From the NCBI RefSeq assembly GCF_030463565.1, contig NC_134676.1:188501-252500 (forward strand): DNA of 64,000 nt, in the 5' to 3' direction. Below are positions 12,430-25,880 of this stretch, piece by piece. How positions within the stretch are numbered: position 1 is the first letter of the stretch; the number at the start of each line of letters is the position of its first letter. This DNA comes from Pelecanus crispus. Lineage: Eukaryota > Chordata > Aves > Pelecaniformes > Pelecanidae. Made by a program: the position numbers and the translations under genes. The notes beneath the pieces are model-generated. The model did no database searches and had not been told where the DNA came from. It saw nothing but the letters and a program-made list of their open reading frames with translations.

Positions 12430-12920
12430 AGCATTTAATATTCACTGAAGTGCTGCTTGTATCCAATTATAACTCACTACTTGCCATCTTAATAATTTAA
12501 ATCTGTCCACTCTTTAGAGAGAAAAAAATGCACTAATCAAAGACATGAATGCACCTTTTGCTTTTGACAGCATTAAATTAAAACTAAATGGTAGATCTTG
12601 AATGAGTTACTCTGCAAGAATAAAGGCATTAATGAGGTAATTTCATTATAGAGGCTCATCCAAGCCTATGTGAAAACAAGGGAAGTAAATGGAGAGGAAA
12701 GCCGCCGAGGAAATTAGGGTTCCTTCCACACTAATTAATGTTTTGGGGCATTTAGTACAGGCACCAAATTAACTGCTCCAAAGAACTCCATTGAAAAAAA
12801 AAATACATTGTTGCCCTGCCATGTAATTAGAAGACAGTACAAGCAGAACACTTAATGAGTATAAAGCCAGCCTTTAACTTATTCTGCCCAGCTTCTGAAA
12901 ACATGCCATTGTGGAGGCCT
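12430..12920. promoter_or_regulatory. Candidate conserved non-coding element
   Basis: Non-repetitive, AT-leaning stretch dense in TAAT/ATTA homeodomain cores (CTAATTAATG, TAATTAGAAG, AAATTAACTG and others). No coding frame. Resembles developmental enhancers, but conservation cannot be judged from one sequence. Confidence 0.2.
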
Positions 12921-13306
12921 AAGTTTAAGGAAGCACTAGGCGTACAATATAGGATTGTTTAGGTCCTTCTGTTCGGTGAGCTGTAAACAGGTAGCCCTGA
13001 ATGAGACTCTGAGACTCCTGGGAGGCCCGGCTTCCCAGAAAAAAAAAAAAAAAAAAATCTTAAATGCATCCAGAGAGAAGAAAAAAAGGTGAATAGACCC
13101 AGCACAGCCAGCACAGTGAATGCTCACCGCTGTCTTAAGTGATTACATGATGTTGTGCCACCCCCTCTCATTGAGTTATCTTTACACTGCTTTTGTCTCC
13201 TCTAATTGGAGCTGATGAGGTGCTAATTGGTTGCTTTTTTAAAAAAGCACTACTTAAGCACTGGCAAACAGAGTAAGACAGCGTGAGTGGAGTTAATGAG
13301 GGCTTA

Positions 13307-13410
13307 GTAAAAAAAAAAAAAAAAAAAAAACAAAAAAAACCCACACCACCAAAACCACCACACCAAAAAACCCCAACCAACCTCAAAAAACCAAAACAAA
13401 CCTACAACAG
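13307..13410 (+). repeat. Poly-A and A/C-rich low-complexity run
   Basis: About 23 A, then CAAAAAAAAC and CCACCAAAACC-type sequence. The Lys/Pro/Thr frame across it is an artefact. Confidence 0.75.
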
Positions 13411-13589
13411 CCCGCCACACAAACGTGTACACAAACACATATATAGGCATGCCTTCCTGTCGGTATAAACAAAAACGCGACAGGAAATGACTGAATTTAG
13501 GTAAATGGCTGTGAGGGTTTGAGTTTTGTGAGAAAAGGGGCGACACCAGGGAAAAATAAATGCCCACTGCTTTGGCTGGCATCCTTGGC

Positions 13590-14250
13590 ACCTCAGAGGC
13601 GTGCCGGAGCGCACCGGTACCTGGCGGGATTCCTTACACGCCCCGTGCCACGCCACAGCACGCTGCGCGACGGCCGCCCCGCACCGCAGGACCCTGCGCC
13701 CGGCTGCCCCAGCACCCAGCGGGTCCACGGCGCGGGGTGACAGTGCTCGGGCACCGCGCTGCCGGCCCAGCCCTCCCTCGCCGGGGTGCTGCCCGCGGGG
13801 GACCCCTCGGTCGCCGCCTGGGCGGCGGCAGGCAGGGAGAGCGGTGGTGGGAGCCCGGTGGTGGGTGCCTGGCGTGGGGCGCAGAGCTCGCGTGGCCAGA
13901 TGCGGGCCCCTGCGGCTGCAAAGGCCCGTCCGGCGAGGGCAGCCCTGGACGTGGCCTGTACCCTCTCACAGAGGTTGCTGAGGCGGGGTTTACGTCTGCC
14001 TCAGAAAAATGTAGGCCAGTGGGTTGAGTTCACCTCGCCCCACTTTGTCGCTCGCAGGCGAGCCGCTTGCCGTGGCCCCCTTCGCGGCCCAGGGAAATGC
14101 CAGCATTTTCTGGCTGCGACAGCTGGGGCTCGCTAAGCCACCGGCCGGGGGCCCTGGCAAGCTGCAGTGGAGGTGGCATCGCAGCCACGGGGCAGGTGAC
14201 ACCGAGGTGGCAGCAGCACGTGCCAGCTCTGTCCCTGCAGGCTCTACCCC
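13590..14250. other. GC-rich, CpG-rich patch without recognisable gene
   Basis: Abrupt rise in GC and CpG inside an AT-rich region. Four overlapping open frames on both strands, none with a recognisable domain. Could be an orphan CpG island (alternative promoter or enhancer). Confidence 0.4.
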
Positions 14251-14259
14251 GTGAAACCA

Positions 14260-17200
14260 CAGCCTCGCAGATCAGACTAGGCTGGAAAGGTTCCTAGTTC
14301 AAAGTAACTTAGTTTCTTTGCTTTTAAGTTGAGGTACAAGCAGGTTAGAAATATCCCAAACACCTGTGTCGTGTAACAGCTATTACCTGCAGTCATTGCC
14401 GCCCCTTTAGCTGGAGAAATGCGCTTGCTCTGGGGCAAGCGTGCCTGCGGCGGCAGATGCCTGCCCTGCCCTGCCCTCCCCGCACCGCAGGGCAGGCTTC
14501 GCTCTGCCTTTGCAGCTTGTCAGACCTCACGGAAATGGGCCTTGGAAGCGAACTGGTTTGGACACCGGAGCGGGAGCAGCGTACCTCACTGACAGGAGCT
14601 GTTGGCTAGATCACAGCCCTTGTCCCCATGGCCGGCAGGAAAGGCTGGCACGGAGCGCTTCGCTGGCCCCGCTACCCTTGTCTGCAGTTAGCACCGAAAC
14701 CAGTAACGAGGCCTTTTGTCACCGAGATCCTAACACCTACTATAACATACAGCTGTGATTTATGTGAAACGAGTAACAGGTATTGGGGGATACTTCTGAA
14801 TGACCTTCTTTTCAACAAATAGGCTTGTATTAAAAAAATAATCTGTAAAGCATTGCCTTTAAAAATGTTTAAATGCTTAGTCTTTTGGTAATTCCGTGGT
14901 TTGAAAATATTCTTCATATAGTTACCTAATTTGGGCATGTAATTAATAACTTTGGGATCGTTTTCAATAACAACTTGGATACAGAAATACCCTGAATATT
15001 TTGAACCCTGTGAAGAAAAGAAAAAGATAGATTTTTTTTTTAAAATGCTTTGCATGGGTTTCCCTTTTTTTTTTCCTCCAGCTTTATGCGAAGTATTATG
15101 ATTAGAGTACATAGTGTTAATCCTGTTGCTACTGCAACTGGGTCCAGAGGTCCTAGTTTTGCCACACCCATATACATTTCCTAAAAAAGGTTTTGTGTAA
15201 CAGTAGGTATTCTGCATTTTACACGTATTATGTAGGTGGGTTGATAACTGCCTTCTCCATTTCCAGACCAATTCTGAAGTTCCCCGCTACTGAAAGTATT
15301 CTGAGTCCTAAAGGAGAGTACAAAAAGTACCTGGTCTATTGCTGTTGTTGCCTGGCAATACACAAAAATAATTCTGCAAGCTTTCTGAAAATGACACTGC
15401 AAATGCCTATGTTAAACACAGTCTTCTGCCGTTTCTGAATTTGTTTATATATAGTCTACACAAACATGTGGGCATAGAATGCTTTTTCAGTAGCTGCAAG
15501 GCTGCATTTTTACAAGTGATACCTTTGGGGCTCCAGGGAGAGGTTGCCCAATGATGACAAGTTTGTCCTCACTGTCGTGGGCTCAGTACCACCTGGCAGT
15601 TCACTAAATCATTCAGGACTCCTCTGCTGAGCAGTTTCATATTGGACAAAAAGAGGAAAGTGAAGTTGAAACTATAAAACCTACAGTCAGCTCAAGAAGA
15701 CAATGCACCTTTTATGAAGTCAACTCAACATGATCTATTTGTGCTGAAGAGAAACAAACAGGCAGAGCTCCCCCTTTCTTCACTTCTGCTTTTTTTTCTT
15801 TTTTGCCTGTGTATAACTGCAGTTAGAAAAACCAGTTCGTTTGCAAACAGCCAGTTACTTGGGTATGTGTTTGTGCTTGGCAATTTGTACCCCTATTCAC
15901 ATTCTAAACCGAATTCTTTTCACTCTAATGCACGGTCGCTTGCTTTTCTTTCAATTTTCATGAAAACGAGGGATTTCTTGCTGGCTGGTAGAAAGAAACT
16001 TCCTAGTGAACGAAGTTACAATTAATTCCTCTAAACATGTGTTCCTAGAGCCATCCATCTATAAAATAGGCAACAAAGCAGAGGTCCTTGCTTTAAGAAG
16101 GCCCAAAAGATGCAGAGCTGAAAAAAAGCTTGGATCCCTCAAGGCTAATTGAGCAAATATTTTTTTTTTTTTTTTCTTTTTGTGATTCGTGCACTTGAAA
16201 ATGTTCATGTGTTTTCCAAGGCTGGTATGATTGTGCCCGCAGAGATCTGCGCTCTCGTCACTGCTGCCTGCTGTGTTCTCACAGAATGCTTGCAGGAGGT
16301 AGTCCCTCGGGTTTCCTTTGTTTCCCATGGGATTAATAGCTTCTGGTTTACCACAAGCCAGTGTGACATGAGTTGTGAAATTGCATGCTGTGCATGCCAA
16401 GATGTAATCCTTAAACATGTTCTACCCTCCTTCCACTTCCTCCTCCGGTTTACTTTTTGCCTTGCTGCTGTTGGGAAAGATGCTTCCCAGGCCCCCTCCC
16501 TTCTTAATGAGCATAGCCAATTGTGCACCAATTTAAATAGGAATGACCTTCATTTTCTGAAGGTGAAGGTGATCCTATTCTTAAGGAACAAAGAGGTAAG
16601 AGGGCTGGGCTCCTTCCCCAGCTCCTAGTGTTCCCAGTCCTGCTGAGTAGTGGCTTCATCTGCTGCTTCATCAGCTGCAGCTCCGGGGCACATACAGAGG
16701 ATGAATGCAGCCCTACCACACCTAAGGAGCGGGAAAGGTAGGCACCACTCACCTGAGCCCATGGGATGACATATCTCATCAGCTGCTGCTAATGAGGGGA
16801 CTAAAGGTGCCTTAAACTACCTCCTCTTGTTGGTAGGTTTGGACCTGGAAACCTTATCTTTTCCTGCAGCAGTGGCGAGTAGTTCAGTCGTTGCAAAGTG
16901 CATGGAGGTAGATGTTATGTGGCGAAGGCAAAATCACATTTGTAATTAGTGTTGCACCTGCTAGAGCAGAAGCATCTTTTGATTCCTGATGGGAATTGTT
17001 CCTGAATGCATTTTCAGGCCATCTCATCTGTCAGCCTGAGCCAGTGGCTCCTACCTTCAGTGGACAATAAATCTCTAATCTTTGACCTCGGAGGGAATTT
17101 GGCAGCTATCACTGCATGAGAGGTAGCAGATGGCAGCATATGCTCAGTACAGGGGCACAGCACCTCGTCTGGGAAGTGGGAAGCGTCAAAGCCACTTGCC

Positions 17201-19680
17201 CTCCACTGCTGCCGTCAATGATGTCCCCAGAGAAAGCAAGCAGCGGAGGAGAGGCAGGTAGGCAAAACCTCCCCGCCTTTCCGTGTCTTCCTTCCTGCCG
17301 CTTTGTACCATAGAGTCTGAAAATGGCTCTTCCTTGATATTGATCACTCTGGAAATGTTAGCTCAGCACACATTCACTTGGGCTAATGTTTAATAGGTAA
17401 GTCCTCTCAAAAGGAAGTAAAGCCTGTTTACGAACTTCATGTGAAGGGAAAAGGCACAAGGGGTGACAGCAAAGGACTCTAACATATACCAGGCAATCTT
17501 GGAAAGTGGAAAACTATTTCCAAAGGAAATGCCTAAAAGTATCACAGAAAGCTCTGAAAATACACAAAGGTGGGAAAGCATCCTTCCTAGGGAAGGGTGG
17601 GCAGATTTTTACTCCTGTCCTTTCAAACCCCTCCCCTGTGCAGGTTGCGCAGGACAGAGGCTGCTGGTGAGTCAGGCCCACAAGCTGCGAGCAGCGTGCT
17701 GTGGCCCGAGACACCACGGGCACAGCGAGCAATTGGAAAAACTACAGGACTGATGGTAATGGTGATATGGTAAGCTGGACTCACTGGTTTTAAAGGAAGG
17801 CGTATGAATTTGGCTACCTGAAATTGATAAGAGCAAAAGAAACCACGTATTGTCAGTAAAGTACACAAAGCAAGAGACACCTGAATTTTCAGGCTCCATC
17901 TTCTGTTTGTGCTTGTTTGCTATGCCCACTGGGGCTGTATCTCACAAGCTGATGCAGTGCTCACATATATGCCACCTTTTCCAGAGTTAAAGTATAGCAT
18001 CAGCCAGGGCGCTGCTGTTAGAGCCTACTCCTTTGGTTTGTGATGACTGGAAACTACTGGGCGTACTAGTAATGAGGAATACACTAGACAGCTCAGGGAT
18101 CTGATTCTCTGGGATACTGCATGCACTAGTCACAAGCTCGGCACTCTAGAAAAAGCAAGCAGTATCTCAGAGAAAGGTGAGAAGTGGCTCCTGTGATGCA
18201 AGATCAGTCATCTTCACTAAGATCATTCTAGCTAGCAGAGAATAGAAGTGCAATGTTGGGAAACGCACATGACCTCTTTTTTTTAATGCCGAAAGAACTA
18301 AGAAATCTCTCCATCCTGTAGGTAATACTGGATGCTAAAAATAGGACCTGTGTGAACCCACACTCAAACAGTTGCCATGTAGGCTGAAACAGGCTTTGTG
18401 GCTTTCAGTGTGACTCAGGAAAGACGAGGGAGACACAGCCAAGGTCAGTGGGAATCAGCTGCAAATGGAAGATGTGGGCTTTGAATGCAATCAGGAAAAA
18501 TACAGCCTCAGTCCAAGCAGGCTCAGCTGAGCAGGGGTAGGGTGTACAAGTGTGGCTGGCCAAGGACAGCCGGGGATGGGCTCTGGAATCCTCCCACGGG
18601 GACTCGTGTGGTGACCCAGTGCGGTAACGGGGGAGGCCGGGGCAGCCCAGTCGGCTGTGCTGTCTGTTTTCTGGTGTTGGGAGCCCTCACATACTAGATC
18701 CTTGGGCCTGGCCAGTTGTTTGACCAGGATGGTGTGAGTGTCTGTTTTCCCCTGAAATGTGTGCGTTTCTTCCTTCTATTTCAGAGAGCTATTCTCAATA
18801 AAACTAAATTGAATGGGGCTTTTATCTGACTAGTTATTCCTTTGGCTACCAAAATCACTGAGAACTCCTTCCTGCTCGCATATAGAAATTAAAGGGGAAA
18901 AGCGCGCAGCGCGCATGCTTGCGTTGAAAACAATCTGGATGGTTCTCCATCCATCAGCTGATGCTTTAGGGACCATTCCTTATATTGTCCTCCCCATTGA
19001 GACTGGCAGTTGTATTGCATTAGAGAAACAATGAAGTATCTGAAAACATGTCCAGCTGCTGAGGGAAGGCCTATTGTCAGGAGACAGATAAATATACCGG
19101 AGAAAGCAAACAAGAAAAAGAAGGGAGGTGAGGTAAAACAAATGAGAGAACAGAAGCGTATCACAGGCGAGGCTCAAAGTCTGGTGTAGACATCTGATAC
19201 GTGAAAGGGACTCGTCACATAGAAGAGAGGTAGCAGCGAGAAAATTGGGCGGTTCGAGCTGTGCCGTGCTGAGGATCACATGAGCAGTTCCCCCAGAGGC
19301 TGCACTCAAGAAGCTGAAGTTCAAAGCCAGGGATGCTTCCATGTTTTTCATGGTTCACTTCCAGGTCATCTGATTGAAAAGATTCTGAATTTGACAACTT
19401 CTAATGTTCAAAGAGGTTCAGTGTTTTTAAATCTGTTCAGCTCATCCCTGCTTGAGATACAGATGAATGAGTTAATCGTTCATTTTCATAAAATTTGACT
19501 CAAAAATAGCCATTCAGAGCCACAGAAAGGTGTGTTAGGAGGGGGTCTCTCACTAAAGAGGAAAGTGAGGATGTTCAATTTTTAAAATGCTTGATAAAAT
19601 CAGGGAAGAGCTCACTGAATGTTGTCACTCTGCAACCCCAGAGCTGAGTAAAGCATAAAAGGAGGAGGTATGAGACAGGA
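14260..19680. other. Unassigned intergenic DNA
   Basis: Nothing supportable apart from poly-T/A runs (15,033 and 16,160). The 159-codon open frame at 16,149-16,628 has no protein-like composition. Confidence 0.5.
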
Positions 19681-19682
19681 GG

Positions 19683-21200
19683 AATCGGAGAATCACAGAA
19701 TATCTCAGGTTGGAGGGGACCCATAAGGATCATCAAGTCCAACTCCCTGCTCCTCACAGGACTACCTAATACTAAACCATATGACTAAGAGCATTGTCAG
19801 GACGCTCTTTGACAGGCTTGGTGCTGTGACCACTTCCCCGGAGAGCCTGTTCCAGTGACCGACCACGGTTCTCAGTGACCGACCACGTTCTCAGTGAAGA
19901 ACCTTTTTCTAATGTCCAATCTGAACTTCCCCCTGATGCACCTTCACTCCATTTCCTCGTGTGCTGTCGCTGGCCACCAGAGGAGGTCGGCACCTCCCCC
20001 TCCGCTGCCCCCCGTGAGGAAGGTGTAGGCTGCCATGAGGGCACCCCTCAGCCTTCTCCAAGGTGAACAAACCAAGTGACCCCAGCCGCTCCTCGTAAGT
20101 CTTGCCCTCGAGACCTTTCACCATCTTGGTTGCCCTCCTCTGGACACACTCTAATAGCCCAATGTCCTTCTTATATTGAGGTGCCCAAAACTGCACACAG
20201 TACCCGAGGTGGGGCTGCACCAGTGCGGTGTGGATTGCGACAATCACCTGCCTCAATCGGCTAGCTACGCTGTGCTTGATGCACCCCAGGACACAGTTGG
20301 CCCTCTTGGCTGCCAGGGCACACTGTTGACTCATATTCAACTTGCCATTAACCCAAACCCACAGATTTCTTTCTGCGGGGCTGCTCTCCAGCCTCTTGCC
20401 CCCCAATTTGTATCTATAACCAGGATTGCCCCATGCCAGGTGGAGAATCTGGCACTTGCTCTTGTTAAATGTCATACAGCTGGTGATCTACCCAGATCTC
20501 TCTGTAAGGCCTCTCTACCCTCAAGGGAGTCCACAGCTCCTCCTAGTTTAGTATCATCAGCAAACTTACTTAACATACATTCAACTCCTGTGTCCAGATC
20601 ATTTATAAAAACATTGAAGAGAACTAGCCCTAAAATTGAACCCTGGTGAACCCCACTGGTGACTGGCTGCCAGCCTGATGCGACCCCATGTACTATAACT
20701 GTTTGAGCCCGACCCGTCAGCCAATTGCTCATCCAACATATTAGACACTTGTCTAGCTGTGTGCTGGACATTTTATCCAGAAAGATACTTTGAGAGACGG
20801 TATCAAAAGCTTTGCTAAAATCCAAACCCATGACATCTACTGGCTCCCCTTGGTCAACTAGATGGGTGACCTTGTCATAGAAGGAAATTAAGTTGGTTAA
20901 GCAGGACTTTCCCCTCGTGAACCTGTGCTGGCTATGACCAATGACTGCATTGTTTCTCAACTGTTTTTCAGTAACTCCCAGAATAACCTTCTCCATAGTT
21001 TCACCAGGCACTGAAGTGAGACTGACAGGCCTGTAATTACCAGAGTCTTCCTTCTTTCCCTTCTCGATCGAGTGGGACCTCTCCAGACTCCCAAGACCAC
21101 TGAAAAATAATGGAGAGAGCTCCCATGATGACATCGGCCAGCTCCTTCAGTACCTTGGGATGAATCCCATGAGCTGCTGTGCCACTCTGCTCACCTCTTG
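19683..21200 (-). mobile_element. CR1 LINE, 1.5 kb, RT and C-terminal ORF2
   Basis: The 3' terminus is at 19683. The minus strand encodes an RT segment ([37 protein letters not shown]: the catalytic motif in FADD form) at 20472-21134, then NMSQQCALAAKRANCVLG and VQRRATKMVKGLEG at 19909-20475 in another frame. 5'-truncated and broken by at least one frameshift. A different, more diverged subfamily from the 8.8-kb copy. Confidence 0.92.
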
Positions 21201-21209
21201 GGGATCAAA

Positions 21210-24200
21210 AAGAATTCTTGCATGGTGAGATACTCTCACCAATTTCCAGTGGACATTATGAAAGCTAAAACTATCAAAATAGTAGTTGCTACCATGCAGC
21301 TTCTACAGGCCAAATTTAGATTAAGCAATTTGATTTTCCAAACATGTTAAGCTCTCAGCAGTTCATTTATTCATGTGTTTGTGGATTTAGCCACCCAATT
21401 TATGCATCCTTTTGCAATCTAGCCTCTTACATTAAGTAGGCTGTAGAAGGACTGATGCCTTTTATTAATTGATGACTACACATTATTTCTAAGATTGAGT
21501 CTTGATCTGGGAATAATAATTAGCAAATTGTGTCTCCTGAAAAAAATTTATCTGTGATGGCATCCACGAATTCGTGGCTGAAAAGGATGTGCCTTGCCTT
21601 TACCTCATACTCATATGTCATTTGGGTAACTAACCTGCTATTTATTGTGGGAACTGGAGCAAATATGAAAATAAAGCTGTCTGCACAGTGAAAAGCATTT
21701 ACTTCCTTTACTATGGAATGCCAGCATCAGCAATATTCCCTTAAGAAAAGTGAAAAAAAGAAGGCAGCTGGAATCGTTTAAGAAGTCGAGAGCTTGCTGA
21801 ATAATAACCGATACCTACATGGAAGCTACAAAGCCTCACCATAACCTGTTTGTGCATTTCCCACCACTTAATTTGCGGACTGTCTGAATTAATCCCAGGG
21901 TTCATTTGTTACCTTTGGTAAAATTTTGGCTGGTACCTCTGCCAGATCAAATGCTGAATTGAATCTGGTTAAGCTAAATGCTTTCTTTACATCTAAATTT
22001 TCCAGTAGTGTTGGGATTCTGAGACTGCCTAAATACACTAATATGACTTAGAGAAGATAGATAATCAAAATTACTTTCCAGCCTGAGGTCTGTTAAGTCA
22101 GGCAGGTTATTTTTATTTGTTCCATACCAAGATAAATTCATACCAGAGGACCTTCAAGCGATTTTTGGCACAGCTGAAAGCTTTACTTGGGCTTGCTCAG
22201 CAGTCATCTGCAAGAGTAACACGCACAACAACAACGTGCGGGAGACAACGCACAGCCAAGAGGTATTGCTACACAATACTTTCTGCAACACGACAGCCTC
22301 ATTGTACTGTTTGAATCAGGATACTTTGTTCTAGAAACTTTGGTGTTAGTTCAGACTGGGGAACCACAGACCTAGCATGATTGTTGGGTCTTCCAAGCTC
22401 TGGATGAACTTTTTGTTGATTTATTTCAGACTTTTACAGCTACTTTTGGTTCTTTGCAATCAAAAGAACCAGAAAAATTATGTTCTTTGTCCCTATCTGT
22501 ACAGCATTTTCACATGCAGACAAATTATTACTTCCAACACTGCTCAAGTCCTTTAACTGTAGTGGCAAAAACACTTGAGGAATTAAATACTATTGTGAAT
22601 TCTTTAGCCTAGAAGTGTGAAATACAAAGAACAAAGCAGAGCAATGGCTATCATGGGAAGCAGGTGGGAAGGAAAGAAGAAATTCTGAGAGGTGATCTGT
22701 CCTACCCAGCGCCAGGCAGACACAGCAGCACAGAAGCTGCTCCTAAAAAAGCTTGTGCAGGGATGCTATGGCCTTATCGGCCCTCTTTCCAGGTACTCAG
22801 CAGTTGGAACATATGTAAAATATCCACTAATATTTTGCATAAATTCTCCTTGCCACTGTTTAAACCCATTACTTATTTAAGGTCATTACGTTTTTTTCCA
22901 GCTACCTGTGGACACAGAAGGTAAATTCTCTTCTGGGTTTTTTTTTTGGGGAGGGGGAGGTTAACAGTAAGTTTTAGGTTTGAATGGCTGTGCTGTGCTT
23001 TCCTTCATCTAATCTCTGCCAATGTAAGAAGTCTGCCCTTCCTGACAGGTTGTGTTTTCCAGATCTCTCCTCATTCCCGTGCTCTCCTTTGGTCACACCT
23101 TTCTGTGAGCAGCAGTATACGTAACACTCATTGGAGACTCATTTTGGGCCAGGTGCTGCCTCGAACTGTCCCAAACAGCTGTCGTCACAGGTTGTCAGCT
23201 CACCTTCAGCACAGTCTTATTTTTATTGAAAGTTCTACAGTGCATGTTTGAGAGAGGAGAGTGTCCAAATTCCCCCAGTGCAAGCAGAGGTGGTCTAACG
23301 CAAAATGGCCTGCTTTTATGCCAAGGCTGCACATAAAAAAACAGAGATAAGGTGGCATCAAAAATAGTCCTAATTTATATATCCACAATGTATACACACT
23401 TCCAAAAGCATGGTACAAAGTTAGAGGTACCTGTATTCCAGATGCAAGAATGACCCAACTGTTACAGCATATCGTATGATGTTAATGTCATCTGATTGTA
23501 GCAAAAAGTAGAGAATGCTTGTTTTAAGGGAAGCTTTGAAAAACACCTGTACAATTCTTTCTCTCACAGATCACAAGAGATAGCTATGGTACAAGTGAAC
23601 TGAGAAAGCATTTAATATCTAATGGGTCATTCCTACTCTTTGTACTCTACAATATTTCTGTTATGCTACTTTACAGCACAATAATCTGATTCCCAAATGT
23701 TTCTTACATTATGCAATGCCTGCATATTAACAGAAAATGTTAACTTATTTGCTTGTTAAAAAGCCTCTTCCACTGGAAATTTTGTGTATTTTTATAGGAA
23801 TAAAAGCTGGTGAGAAAAGGAATTTCTGAAATTAGAGGAATTAATTTTAAATTAGACAGAAATCTGAAAATTTATCTGGAATTAAAAAGAAAAACATTGC
23901 TTTGTTTTCATGAGGTTAAAAATACTGAATTTCTATAATGTTCCTTTGATTAATAAATGACATTAAAACCCTATACATATAGATAATATTTTATCAAAAT
24001 TAAACGTGTCAAAATATCCTATTTCAAAATGTTACCGCACTAAGATAAAAGATGTTTTGCCATCTAGTGAAATAACTCAGAATATTCTTCCCATCATCCA
24101 AACTATAGCTGAAATAAATTACCTTAAAAAGATACTCAATTTTGACAACACAACTTTTTTTTCCACAGAAACCATGTTTTGAAATGCTTTGATTACCTCC

Positions 24201-24720
24201 AGTTGAAAACATTTTGCTTCCCCTAAGTCTATTGCCGTGTTTGTACATAGGGTCATTGCTCCCTTGGCTTAGCCATCTTCAGAGACAGATTAGTCATAAG
24301 TATTGAAAACAAATTAAAAATTTATATCCAACTCTGCCTGCTGCAGAGGCTTACAGGTAGTCAGACATCTTAGAGAGAAATTCAAGTCTCTGAAAAATCA
24401 GGTATGACTTCTGGATAAGTCAGAGAGCGCTGCATGTCCTTTGATTAGCTCTGAAACTTCTTATTGTAGACCCCCAGTTTGGAGGTGTGCATGTGGGAGT
24501 TTTTAAAGACAGTAAGAAGAAAAGCAAAGAAGTTCTTCCTGGTGCCTGCAATATGTCATCACGGAGTTATGGGAGCACAGCCTTTATTTGTCAAGGCTCC
24601 TGATTATCAGGAAGAGTGGATGGAGACTGAGCCTACACACTGTTTGTAAAGTGTCAAAAGTAAGGTTATGAGATTTGCAGAAAAAAACCCCCCAAACATG
24701 TAAGATTCCATTTTTTAAAT
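21210..24720. other. Unassigned intergenic DNA
   Basis: AT-rich, non-repetitive to my reading. No exons, RNA genes or known repeats recognised. Confidence 0.5.
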
Positions 24721-24727
24721 ATTAACA

Positions 24728-24809
24728 TAGAATCATAGAATCGTTTAGGTTGGAAAAGACCTTTAAGATCATCCAGTCCAACCATTAACCTAACATTACC
24801 AAGTCCAAC
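24728..24809 (-). mobile_element. CR1 LINE 3'-end fragment
   Basis: 82-bp tail. About 70 bp are identical to the end of the 8.77-kb CR1, so both belong to one relatively recent subfamily. Extreme 5' truncation. Confidence 0.85.
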
Positions 24810-25289
24810 ATGTTTTAATAAATCAGCTTATGTTTGCTGCGTGCAAGCTGCTTGGACATTTTAGCCATGTCCGTGATGTTTGTGTGTTTGCCCTGTCAAA
24901 TCTTCCATGAGATTAGTTCCCAGAGCCTACAGCCCTAAGAGAGGGTGTGTTACATCCTGAGCTCTTGAAAGCCTAGTGTCTTGCTTTTCAGTGCGCTAAA
25001 TCCATCACGCTGATTTCGTTCTGACAGTGTTACACAGGTAGTAACCTCCATCAGGACTAACCTCAGGAAGAAGTGCACGTCCAGCACAGAGTGCATGTGT
25101 TAGCAACGGCAGCTTACGCAAACATTGACAGCTTCACACTGAGAAGCTGTGAAATCCATGAATGATGACTAAAGTAATTTTAGCTTAAAAAAAAAATGAG
25201 GTTGGTCAAGCGTCATTGTTTTGGACTTCTCGTGACCTCACTTAGCAGAATGCTCCCACTGCCTGTAACCTTTGTCTCCAGTATTTTGA

Positions 25290-25880
25290 GTGATAACTAG
25301 CTTTGTAGGCATTTGTTTTCTATCATCAAATCATTAAATGGTAATGCAATTGTTAGTTTCATTTCCCCAGTTCTAATACATTTTGCAGCCAGTAACCATT
25401 CCCAGTTCATTAACTGACTGACCTCAGCATTAACACCCCCTCTGCTAGGGTTGCCTTGGAAACAAAGCTTCCTGTGCGTAATCCAAGCTTATCTAGCTCT
25501 TTATCCTACATGTGACCCTTAATTACTTGCTAAATTAGAATGGTTTTCTGAAAATCACAAGAGGAGGTTAATATGTTCTTCCAGAGCTGGTCAAGCTAAG
25601 ATGACACTAAATTCACAGGGAATTCAAATTACATGATCCCTGAAGGCGTCTCTTTCAGAAGGAAGATGAACTTTCCCAATGGGAGGCAGTGTGCCATGAT
25701 AATGCTCCTGTCACTCACTTTCCTTGCCCTGCTTGTCCAGCTACAGCTTAATCCAGTATGAACAATGTAGTAAGTAAATCTCAGGTTGATTAATTATGGT
25801 GCAAGATTCAGTAACCACTTGTCTTCTGTAATTAACATTGTAATTGAAATTAAGTAATACACTTTGTACACAGATATCTG
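25290..25880. promoter_or_regulatory. Candidate conserved non-coding element with X-box-like site
   Basis: Non-repetitive stretch rich in TAAT/ATTA cores (TTAATTAC, TTGATTAATTATG, GTAATTAACATTGTAATTG), with GTTGCCTTGGAAAC at about 25,449, a near match to the RFX X-box. Function is inferred from motif density only. Confidence 0.2.

Noticed and set aside
16149-16628. 159-codon + frame
   Set aside because: Starts in a poly-T run. Hydrophobic, random-looking composition with no homologue recognised. Length is within chance for 64 kb.
19245-19262. tRNA B-box-like GGTTCGAG
   Set aside because: No A box or cloverleaf around it.
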